A stretch of 64,000 nucleotides of DNA, taken from CAYQLT01 sp964418425. GTDB lineage: Bacteria; Bacillota; Limnochordia; Limnochordales; Geochordaceae. Below the pieces are notes generated by a model that was given only the letters and a program-made list of their open reading frames with translations, searched no databases and was not told where the DNA came from. Of the stretch, positions 31,553 to 39,526 are shown piece by piece. Location: positions 1 to 64,000 of the forward strand of contig CAYQLT010000008.1 in the NCBI GenBank assembly GCA_964418425.1, in the 5' to 3' direction. The position numbers were made by a program, and so were the translations under genes. Position 1 is the stretch's first letter, and each line of letters begins with the position of its first letter.

Positions 31553-32140
31553 GTGAGCACGGTATGGGCAGCGGTTCTCGTCGCGCTGGTCGCGGGAGCC
31601 GGTTGGGCGCAGCAGGCACCCGGTGGCGCCGCACCGGGAGCCCCGCCATCCGGCCAGGCCGCCCCGCAGCAGCCACAGGAGGCTGCCCCGGAGCGGGAGC
31701 CCCTGCCGGAGCAGTGGCAACGCATCGGGGAGCTTTTCGTGGAGCTTCTGGACTCTCGCATCGGCGAGCGGTTGACCCGAGACGTGGACCCTCTCATCCG
31801 CCAGCGGCTGCAGGAGGCGCTGGCGACGGTGGACGCCCGCCTGGCGGGCTTCGAGGAGCAGCTTTCAGCGACCCGGCAGGAGCTGGGAGGTCGGCTGGAT
31901 CAGCTGGCACCGCAGGTGTCGGCACTGGATGAGCAGGTGAAGGCCCTGCGAGCCGAGCTGGATTCGGCGGCATCCAGCCTCGCTGCGATCCGTCAGGAGC
32001 TGCAGGCAGCTCGGGCCGCCGGCGAGCAGCAGCAGGCGGAGATACGCCAGCTTCGTAACACCGTCAACCAGCTGACGACACGATTCTGGATCGCCACGGG
32101 CGTGGCGGCGCTGGCCCTGGTCGTGGGGCTGCTACGCTAG
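31553..32140 (+). CDS. exported coiled-coil protein with C-terminal membrane anchor
   Basis: 195-residue protein, family not recognised. It has a hydrophobic N-terminus (VWAAVLVALVAGAGWAQ) and a Pro/Ala-rich linker. A long region of heptad-like sequence (residues ~85-165, e.g. LDEQVKALRAELDSAASSL) predicts a coiled coil. A final membrane helix (FWIATGVAALALVVGLLR) follows. GTG 31553 is the first available start, but the frame is open into the gap and an upstream Arg-rich start is likely for a signal peptide. It stands alone and convergent with the phosphorylase gene. The arrangement would suit a tether across the cell envelope. Confidence 0.65.
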   Translation: MSTVWAAVLVALVAGAGWAQQAPGGAAPGAPPSGQAAPQQPQEAAPEREPLPEQWQRIGELFVELLDSRIGERLTRDVDPLIRQRLQEALATVDARLAGFEEQLSATRQELGGRLDQLAPQVSALDEQVKALRAELDSAASSLAAIRQELQAARAAGEQQQAEIRQLRNTVNQLTTRFWIATGVAALALVVGLLR

Positions 32141-32286
32141 CCGGCAGGCCCCGCAAAAGCCAGCACCCAAGGCGTCGGGCGCCCGCGTGGCCGAAGCCTG
32201 TGCACCCGAGAGAACGACCGGGCTTCTTGCGCGGGGGCACAGCGGCGAAGTCAGCGCTCCGGCGGCAGCCCGGCTGCGAAGTTGTC

Positions 32287-33990
32287 TCAGGTGTCGGCCG
32301 AGCTGCGGTAGAGGCTCTGCTCGTATGCGCGCAACATGCGGGTGACGTCAAATCGCCCGGCCACGTCGGCGATGCTGGCCTGCATCATCCGGACCCAGCG
32401 AGGGCGGTCCGTCTCGTAGACGGGTAGCACCTGCTCCAGGAGGGTCCGGTAAAGGCTTTCGGCGTCTTGCTCGTCGGCATCGGGGCGGGGTTCGACTTCC
32501 CCGATGGCCCAGCCGTTTTCACCGTGGCGACACGCCTCGGGCCACCACCCGTCGAGGATGCTGAGGTTGAGCACCCCGTTCACCGCCGCCTTCATCCCCG
32601 ACGTGCCGCAGGCCTCCAGGGGGCGCAACGGGTTGTTGAGCCAAAGGTCGCACCCCCGGGTGACGCGGCGTGCGACCTCCATGTCGTAATCGGGCAAGAA
32701 GACCACCCCCCGAGGATAGCGCCGGGCCATGGCCAGCAGGACCTGCACGATCTCTTTGCCCCGATCGTCCAGGGGGTGAGCCTTTCCGGAAAACACGATC
32801 TGGATCCGGCCCGACTCCAGGTACGGCCCGATGACCTCCGGCCGCCGGAAGATCAGGTCGGCCCGCTTGTAGGGGGCGGCGCGCCGGGTGAAGCCCACCA
32901 CAAGGCCTTCAGGATCCAGGCGCACTCCCGACCTCGCCTCGACGAAGGCGAGCAACTCCCCCTTCAGCTCCCGGTGCACGGCCCACAGCCGGTCCGCCGA
33001 CGAGCCGGCCCGGGCCACCCGTTCGTCCTGCCAGGTGGGTAGATGCACCCCGTTGGTGATGGCCTGGATGGGGGCGGCGCCTGTCACCCCCGCCCACATG
33101 GAGCGGGCGGTACGCCCGTGCAGCTCCGACACGCCGTTGGCGGCACGGGCCAGGCGCAGGGCGGCAACCGTCATCTGAAAGGGGTCGCCGCCCAGGCGGA
33201 TCATCTGGCGGCGGTTGAGGCCGTTGAAGGCGCCCATGTACTCCAGCAGCTCCAGAGGGTGGACCTCGTTTCCCTCCCGAACGGGCGTGTGGGTGGTGAA
33301 GACGATGCGGCGCCGGGCCGCCTGCCACGCCTGGTCGAAGGGCATACCCTCCGCCATGTGGCGCCGGATCAGCTCCAGTCCCGCCAGCACCGCGTGACCC
33401 TCGTTGAAGTGGTACACCTCGGGCTCGATGCCCAGCGCGGCCAGCGCCCGCACCCCGCCGATGCCCAGCACCATCTCCTGGGCCACCCGCTCCTCGGCAA
33501 ACCACCCGTACAGCTGGCCCGTGATCCAGCGGTCCGCGTTTTCGGGCAGATTGGTGTCCAGCAGGTAAAGGGGCGCATGGGCCAGCGGCCGACCGGCCCG
33601 ATCCCGGCCCCTCAGGCGCCATACCCTGATGGCCACGGGCCGGCGGCGGATCTCGACCGTCACCCGCACCCCCGTCTCTTCGAGGTCCTCCTTCAGCTCA
33701 TCGTAGAGAGGATAGGCGTCCACCACCCGACCGTCCTCGATGCGCTGCTGGACGTACCCCTGCCGCCATAGGATGCCCACACCCACCAAAGAAAGCCCCA
33801 TGTCGTGAGCGCCTTTGAGGATGTCCCCGGCCAGAATGCCCAGCCCCCCGGCATACAGCGGGTAGCGGGCGTCCAGGCCGAACTCCATGCACAGGTAGGC
33901 CACCCGGGCCCGGGTCGCCTCGGGGTGACCCGCGGACCGGGTGACATCGGGCCTTCGACCTTCGTGCGATCCCTGAAACACCTCGCTCAC
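32287..33990 (-). CDS. glgP: alpha-glucan (glycogen) phosphorylase, short type
   Basis: PLP-dependent phosphorylase that releases glucose 1-phosphate from alpha-1,4-glucans. 567 residues, matching the short alpha-glucan phosphorylase subfamily (TIGR02094-like) rather than the ~800-residue enzymes. Motifs: YLCMEFGLDARYPLYAGGLGILAGD at the N-terminus (quoted within YPLYAGGLGILAGD), YHFNEGHAVL, FTTHTPVREGNE, and RPLEACGTSGMKAAVNG with the PLP Lys. It is divergently placed from the GGDEF gene. A separate starch/glycogen branch is not visible nearby. Confident. Confidence 0.93.
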   Translation of the reverse strand: MSEVFQGSHEGRRPDVTRSAGHPEATRARVAYLCMEFGLDARYPLYAGGLGILAGDILKGAHDMGLSLVGVGILWRQGYVQQRIEDGRVVDAYPLYDELKEDLEETGVRVTVEIRRRPVAIRVWRLRGRDRAGRPLAHAPLYLLDTNLPENADRWITGQLYGWFAEERVAQEMVLGIGGVRALAALGIEPEVYHFNEGHAVLAGLELIRRHMAEGMPFDQAWQAARRRIVFTTHTPVREGNEVHPLELLEYMGAFNGLNRRQMIRLGGDPFQMTVAALRLARAANGVSELHGRTARSMWAGVTGAAPIQAITNGVHLPTWQDERVARAGSSADRLWAVHRELKGELLAFVEARSGVRLDPEGLVVGFTRRAAPYKRADLIFRRPEVIGPYLESGRIQIVFSGKAHPLDDRGKEIVQVLLAMARRYPRGVVFLPDYDMEVARRVTRGCDLWLNNPLRPLEACGTSGMKAAVNGVLNLSILDGWWPEACRHGENGWAIGEVEPRPDADEQDAESLYRTLLEQVLPVYETDRPRWVRMMQASIADVAGRFDVTRMLRAYEQSLYRSSADT

Positions 33991-34138
33991 CTCCCCAAGC
34001 CGCTGCGGGGTCGGCGCCCCGACCCGCCAAAGCGAAGGAGTCCACGCCGGCAGAGCGAACCCCGTCCGCCACGGTATCTATGCCAGCAAGCCGCCGGCCA
34101 AGCTCCTGGCGGCCGGGAAGCGGTGGGAGACGCTGCAA

Positions 34139-34942
34139 GTGCCAGATCCCGCATATGCGTATGCTATCATGGCCCTTCGAACCGCCCTTCTTGTCTTCGT
34201 GGTGTACGGTTGGATACGCTTTTGGGGCGTCAGCCGGCGCTGGCCCCATCCCCGGTGGCTGTGGCGGATCTCCGTGGCGGGCATGGGACTGGCTGCCGCC
34301 ACCCTGGCCGCCGATGTGCTGGACGATCTCTTGGGCCTGTTCGGCGGCCAGAGCCCGGTCGTGACCCGGTTCACCTATGGGGCCGCCGGCTTCCTCATCG
34401 CCTTCGCCCTGCTGCGCTGGGTGTTGCAGGCAGACCGGGTGCTGCGCCAGCTGCAGTCGCTGGCCGTCACGGATCCCCTGACCGGACTTGCGAACCGGCG
34501 CGCCCTGGAGAGCCGGTTCCACGAGGAACGGGCCCGCTCCCGTCGAAGCGGTCGCCCTTTTACCGTCATGCTCCTCGACCTCGTTCACTTCAAGGAGGTG
34601 AACGACCGCTTCGGGCACCTGGTGGGCGACCGCGTGCTGCAGGAGGTGGCTCGAGCGCTGTCGGGCTGCGTGCGAGCCGAGGATCTGGTGTGCCGGTTCG
34701 GGGGCGACGAGTTCGCCATCCTGTGGGTGGAGGCGGGCCCGGCCCAGCATGAGGCGTTCGCCCGGCGTACAGCCGACGCCCTCCGGCATGTTAAGCTGCC
34801 GGTCCGCGGCAGCTCCCTGGAGGCGACCTCCGGCTGCGCCACCTGGCCCGAGGACGGGGACTCCCTGGAGGCCCTGCTGGCGGTAGCCGACCGGCGGATC
34901 TACGAGAAGCGTCTCGATGGGCAGGGCCGCCGCACGGGGTGA
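34139..34942 (+). CDS. membrane-anchored GGDEF diguanylate cyclase
   Basis: 267 residues. Two to three N-terminal membrane helices (ALLVFVVYGWIRFW; VAGMGLAAATLAADVL; YGAAGFLIAFALLRWVLQA) precede a GGDEF domain starting at TDPLTGLANRRALE. The active-site motif RFGGDEF is intact, and RAED stands five residues before it, the RxxD inhibitory I-site, so it should make c-di-GMP and be product-inhibited. GTG 34139 has GGGAG eight bases upstream; ATG 34169 is the alternative. No effector or phosphodiesterase gene is adjacent. Confidence 0.92.
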   Translation: MPDPAYAYAIMALRTALLVFVVYGWIRFWGVSRRWPHPRWLWRISVAGMGLAAATLAADVLDDLLGLFGGQSPVVTRFTYGAAGFLIAFALLRWVLQADRVLRQLQSLAVTDPLTGLANRRALESRFHEERARSRRSGRPFTVMLLDLVHFKEVNDRFGHLVGDRVLQEVARALSGCVRAEDLVCRFGGDEFAILWVEAGPAQHEAFARRTADALRHVKLPVRGSSLEATSGCATWPEDGDSLEALLAVADRRIYEKRLDGQGRRTG

Positions 34943-35020
34943 GCTCGGCGGTCCTCGCAGCCGCCGGCCGGGCCTTGCGCCAGGCGGCCGGCTACGACGC
35001 CAGCCGCCCGGCCGACCCCA

Positions 35021-36529
35021 TCAGGTGCCGTCGTGACAGCTCCAGCACGTGTCCGGTTCGGTCATCTCCGACTCGTCCATGGGGTGCAGGAAGTTCAGCC
35101 CCCGGGGGTCCCACTGAAGTTCTCCGGCCGGCCCCTGCGCCACGATGCGATGGCACACCTGGCAATCGGCGGTGATGGTCTGCCCCTGCGGGCTGACGTG
35201 CTGGCCGTCGTGGCATCGCATGCATCCGGGCGAGTAGAGGTGCCCGATGTTGTTGGGGTACGAGCGCCAGTCGGTTCGCATCTCGGGGAAGAAGTTGGCG
35301 CGGTAGATGGCCGTGAGCGCTTCGATGGCGCTTTCGACCAGGGACGGGTCAGCGGCCACCCGTTGGGGGTACTCCTTGCGGTAAAATTCGCTCACCCGCA
35401 TACGAATGCCCTGCTCGGCCGCTTCCCGGGTGGGATAGTCGGCCAGCAGCGCCTGCGCGCCCACTTTCCGGATGTACGGCAAGGCCGGGCTGATGGCCCC
35501 GGCGGCCAGCGCCTCGTCGATGGCCCGTCCGGGGGGCCGGAAGATGTGGCTGGGCTGGTTGTGGCAATCGATGCAGTCCATCTGGCGGATGGAGGCGGAC
35601 GCCAGCTGGGCTTCGTCGAGCCGGTTGGCCGGATCCTCGTAGACGACCTGGCTTCCGTCGGGTCGGGTGACCCGCACCCACGGGATCACCTGGCGGGCCG
35701 CATCGGCCGCCACGTACTCCACCCGGTTCTCGGGCAGCACGTGCCAGTGCACCCCGTGCGCAGCCAGCGGCCCCTGCCCCCCGCCCACCGGGATCTCCAG
35801 GTGAATCTCCCAGGCCCGGTTGGTCTCATCGGGCGCGTAGTAGCGGCGCCGGCGCAGGATGGAGTCATAAAACTTGGCCGGCCAGTGGCACTCCTCGCAG
35901 GTGTCCCGGGCCGGCCGCAGGCTGGCGATGGGAACTGACAGGGGGCGCTCGTAGCGGTCGAAGGTGTACGCGTAGACCTGGTAGGCGCCGGAGAACTTGC
36001 TGCGCACCCACCAGCTGGCCCCCGAACCGATGTGGCACTCCGTGCAGGCGACCCGCGCGTGGGGCGAGGTCTGGTAGGCGGTAAAGGTCGGCTCCATCAC
36101 CCGGTGGCACGTCTGGCCGCAGAAGTAGACGGACTCGGTGAAGTGATACCCGCTGTACGCCACGAAGGCCACCATGACCACAAACACGAAGCTGGCCAGC
36201 CAGAAGCGCACGAAGCGGGCACGGTGCAGCGCCACGTTGAGGTCGAGCACGGGGAGCGAGGCTACCCCGCCCCGGCGCCGCCGCCGCACGGCCTCGATCC
36301 ACATCCCCAGCGGGATGCCCACCAGCCCCAGCAGCAAAAAGACGGGCAGCACCAGGTAGGTGAGCACCCCCAGGTAGGGGTTGGGACGGCCCAAAAGCAG
36401 GTTGGTCAGGTGCAGGATGGCCATCAGCGAGAAGGTGTAGCCGGCCATCCCCGTGGCAAACCAGCTGATCCGGTTGTGATACAACGACGGCGGAGCGGTC
36501 TTCCGTTGCGGCGGCTCTGGATGTGCCAT
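35021..36529 (-). CDS. NapC/NirT-like membrane cytochrome c with seven haem motifs
   Basis: 502-residue protein. The N-terminal half has three to four membrane helices (e.g. YLVLPVFLLLGLVGIPLGMW; FWLASFVFVVMVAFVAYSGY). Then comes a NapC/NirT-type domain beginning with FCGQTCHRVMEP, a CX3CH haem site. After it follow CTECH, CEECH, CIDCH, CMRCH, CQVCH and CWSCH. Such proteins take electrons from quinol and pass them to periplasmic or outer-surface reductases. ATG 36529 is preceded by GGGGGGG. It is convergent with the GGDEF gene and not in the c7-b-c3 operon, but probably serves the same respiratory network. Confidence 0.88.
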   Translation of the reverse strand: MAHPEPPQRKTAPPSLYHNRISWFATGMAGYTFSLMAILHLTNLLLGRPNPYLGVLTYLVLPVFLLLGLVGIPLGMWIEAVRRRRRGGVASLPVLDLNVALHRARFVRFWLASFVFVVMVAFVAYSGYHFTESVYFCGQTCHRVMEPTFTAYQTSPHARVACTECHIGSGASWWVRSKFSGAYQVYAYTFDRYERPLSVPIASLRPARDTCEECHWPAKFYDSILRRRRYYAPDETNRAWEIHLEIPVGGGQGPLAAHGVHWHVLPENRVEYVAADAARQVIPWVRVTRPDGSQVVYEDPANRLDEAQLASASIRQMDCIDCHNQPSHIFRPPGRAIDEALAAGAISPALPYIRKVGAQALLADYPTREAAEQGIRMRVSEFYRKEYPQRVAADPSLVESAIEALTAIYRANFFPEMRTDWRSYPNNIGHLYSPGCMRCHDGQHVSPQGQTITADCQVCHRIVAQGPAGELQWDPRGLNFLHPMDESEMTEPDTCWSCHDGT

Positions 36530-36706
36530 GACGACCCCCCCACTACACCGGCGGTGCCGCTTCGCAGACGGGCCGCTCAGGGCCGGCCACGTTGGGGGGG
36601 ATGCGGGGCACCGCCTATCCAGCCCTTCCAGCTTATCCTGCATGCAATGCCCGTGTCACGGGTCCGATATCCGCCGGGGTCCGGCGGGCTTGACCCGTGC
36701 GGGGCG

Positions 36707-39457
36707 TCAGCCCTGCACCCGGATGCGGGCATCCACCACCCGACAGCCCTGGCCCGGCGCAAAGGCCTTGAGAGGGTTGATGTCCAGCTCGGCGACCTCG
36801 GGCAGCTCCTCCACCAGGTGCGACAGGCGCAGGAGAACCTCCTGGACGGCTTGCAGGTCCGCCGGCGGGTGGCCCCGGAAACCCTCCAGCAGCCGAAAGC
36901 CCCGGATGGCCCGCACCATCTCTTCGGCGTCCAGGTCCGTCAGGGGGGTGATCCGGAAGACCACGTCCCCCAGCACCTCGATGTGGACGCCACCCAGCCC
37001 GAAGGCGATGAGCGGCCCGAACAAGGGGTCATGGGTCATGCCCACCATCAGCTCAACCCCACCGGGCACCATAGGCTGAACCCAAAAGCCGTCCAGCTCC
37101 TGGAGCCGGCCGGCGGCAGCCAACCGCCCCCGTATGTGCCGGCAGGCCTCAACCACCGCCTCGGGCTCGCCCAGATCCAGGTGCACGCCGTCCCACTCGG
37201 TCTTGTGAACCAGCGTGCGGGAGGCGAGCTTCACCGCCACCGGGAAACCCAGGGCCCGGGCCGCCTCCGCCGCCTCCTGCGCATCCCGCGCCATGCGGCC
37301 CTCGACCACCGGGAACCGGAAGGCGCCCAGAAGCTCGCATGCCTCCTGCGGGCTCAGCCAGCCGCCCCCACGCTCGCAGGCTCGCCGGCAGATGGCCCGC
37401 GCGGCATCCACGTCGGCGTCGGTGAAAGCCAGCACCTCGCCCGCAGGACGACCTCGCCAGCGGGCGTAGGCGTAAGCTTTTGCCAGCGCGTGCGCGGCCG
37501 ACTCCGGGAAGCGATACGACGGGATCCGCTCGCCTGCGGCCGTCAGCGAGGCGCGCAGGTTGTTGGCGCCCATGAAGCAAGCCAGCATCGGCTTTCGGAT
37601 CCCTTCCCGCCGCGCCCGCTGCACCTCCGCGCGCACCCGGCCGGCCACCTCCTCGGCGCTCTGCAGCCCCACGGGAATAAAGATGACCATCACCGAATCG
37701 ATGTCCGGGTCCTCCAGCACCACCCGCAGGGTCTTCTCGTAGTGCTCGGCTCCCGCCGAGGCGATCATGTCCACGGGATTTGCCACGCTGGCGGCGGCCG
37801 GGAGAAAGTTTCGCAGGGCCTGTTGGGTCGCCTGGCCCAGCAGCGGCACCTCAAGGCCTCTTGCCGTCAGAGCGTCGGTCGCCAGCACCGCCGGGCCGCC
37901 GGCGTTGGTGACGATAGCCACCCGGGGACCCGCCGGAAGCGGCTGGTTGGCCAACAGGGCCGCCACATCGAACATCTCCTCCAGCGAGTCGACCCGGATG
38001 ACGCCCGCCTGCTGGAACAGCGCCTCCACGGCCACCTCGCTGGCCGCCAGCGCCGCCGTGTGCGATCCCGCCGCCCGGAACCCCGCCGCCGTGCGCCCCG
38101 CCTTCACCGCCAGGATGGGCTTGCGCCGGGCTACCCGTCGGGCCAGGCGGGCAAAACGCCGGGGATTTCCAAAAGACTCCAGATAAAGCAGGATCAGCGC
38201 CGTCTCGGGGTCCTCCTCCCAGTACTGGATGAGGTCGTTGCCCGAGACGTCCGCCTTGTTGCCCACGCTCACGAAGGTGGAAAGCCCCAACCCCATCTGC
38301 CGGGCGTACTCCAGAATCGCCAGCCCCAGCGCTCCCGACTGGGAAGACATCGCGATGCGCCCGTGCGGCGGGAAGACGGGCGAGAAGCTGGCGTTGAGGC
38401 GCACGTCGGGCGCGGTGTTGATGAGTCCCATGCAGTTGGGCCCCACCACCCGCATGCCGTAGCCTCTGGCCCTCTCCACCAGCTGGGCCTGCAGCTGCGC
38501 CCCCTCAGGACCGGTCTCGGCGAACCCCGCCGTGATCACCACCAGCGCCCGCACCCCTTTTTCCCCGCACTCGTCCACCACGGAAAGCACGGCGTCTCGG
38601 GGTACGGCCACCACCGCCAGGTCCACGGGGCCGGGAATCGCCCGCACGGACGGGTAGGCCGGCGCCGATCCCACCACGGCCGCCCTGGGGTTGACCGGGT
38701 AGACGGGGCCGTTGAACCGGTTCATGACCAGAGCCTCGAAGATCCGGTACCCGATGCTGGTCGGGTCCCGGGAGGCGCCGATGACCGCCACGCCGCGGGG
38801 GCGGAAAAACGGCAGCAGAGAGGCCACCGTGGCCACCCGCTCCCGCATCTCGGCCCGGGCCACCAGCTCAGGGGCAGGGGTGACCGAGAGGCTCACCAGG
38901 ACGTAGCCGTCTTCGGGGTGTTCTTGCAAGGGAAAACCGCTGTCCCGGAAGACCTCCAGCATCTCCCGGTTCTCAAACTGGGTCAGCGCCCGAAAGGTTC
39001 GGATGCCATGGCGGGCGGCCACCAGGGCGAGCCGCTCCAGTAAGATGGTTCCGATGCCCCGGCCCCGGTGCTCGTCGTCGACGAGAAAGCTGATCTCCGC
39101 CATCTCCGGATCTTCGCCGCTGCGTACGTAACCGCCTGTGCCCACGATGCGGGGGTTTTGGGGGCCTCCCTTGAGAACGACCAGGGTGAACTCCCGCAAG
39201 GGGTCCCCGCATCGCAAAAGCCGGTTCACCGCCACCTCGCTGGAGATGCTGGCGAAGAACCGGCGGGTTTTGGCTTCGGGAGACGTGCGCTCCAAGAGTT
39301 CCAGGAAGAGTTCCCTGTCCTCGGGCCGGGCGGGGCGAAGGTGGGCCACGCTGCCATCCTTCAGGATGATACGGCCCACCTCCACCGAATCCTGGGGAAT
39401 GGGAGCTTCGTAGCGGGGAACCGCCATCACCTGCATTCCGGCCCACCCCGGGCCCAT
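36707..39457 (-). CDS. GNAT acetyltransferase fused to ADP-forming acyl-CoA synthetase
   Basis: 916-residue fusion. Residues ~30-190 form a GNAT domain (LRPARPEDRELF; FLVDDEHRGRGIGTILL acetyl-CoA loop). Then come a CoA-binding domain (VAVIGASRDPTSIGYRIF), a succinyl-CoA ligase-like domain with the phospho-His in AAGSHTAALA, and a C-terminal ATP-grasp domain (FPVVEGRMAR; GFPVAVKLASRTLVHKTEWDGV; ELDINPLKAF). The layout is that of Pat-type protein lysine acetyltransferases and ADP-forming acetyl-CoA synthetases; because the His and ATP-grasp regions look intact, both activities are possible. Starts at 39457, 39436 or 39427 are all feasible. Confidence 0.9.
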   Translation of the reverse strand: MGPGWAGMQVMAVPRYEAPIPQDSVEVGRIILKDGSVAHLRPARPEDRELFLELLERTSPEAKTRRFFASISSEVAVNRLLRCGDPLREFTLVVLKGGPQNPRIVGTGGYVRSGEDPEMAEISFLVDDEHRGRGIGTILLERLALVAARHGIRTFRALTQFENREMLEVFRDSGFPLQEHPEDGYVLVSLSVTPAPELVARAEMRERVATVASLLPFFRPRGVAVIGASRDPTSIGYRIFEALVMNRFNGPVYPVNPRAAVVGSAPAYPSVRAIPGPVDLAVVAVPRDAVLSVVDECGEKGVRALVVITAGFAETGPEGAQLQAQLVERARGYGMRVVGPNCMGLINTAPDVRLNASFSPVFPPHGRIAMSSQSGALGLAILEYARQMGLGLSTFVSVGNKADVSGNDLIQYWEEDPETALILLYLESFGNPRRFARLARRVARRKPILAVKAGRTAAGFRAAGSHTAALAASEVAVEALFQQAGVIRVDSLEEMFDVAALLANQPLPAGPRVAIVTNAGGPAVLATDALTARGLEVPLLGQATQQALRNFLPAAASVANPVDMIASAGAEHYEKTLRVVLEDPDIDSVMVIFIPVGLQSAEEVAGRVRAEVQRARREGIRKPMLACFMGANNLRASLTAAGERIPSYRFPESAAHALAKAYAYARWRGRPAGEVLAFTDADVDAARAICRRACERGGGWLSPQEACELLGAFRFPVVEGRMARDAQEAAEAARALGFPVAVKLASRTLVHKTEWDGVHLDLGEPEAVVEACRHIRGRLAAAGRLQELDGFWVQPMVPGGVELMVGMTHDPLFGPLIAFGLGGVHIEVLGDVVFRITPLTDLDAEEMVRAIRGFRLLEGFRGHPPADLQAVQEVLLRLSHLVEELPEVAELDINPLKAFAPGQGCRVVDARIRVQG

Positions 39458-39526
39458 GCTAGAGCCAGGGTGCGCACGGCGGAAGGGAAAGATGTACCCT
39501 CCTCGCAGGACGGAGCGCCCGCAACC

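Noticed and set aside
36032..39043. 1,003-residue plus-strand open frame
   Set aside because: Antisense to the NapC-like cytochrome and the GNAT-synthetase gene; no domain features.
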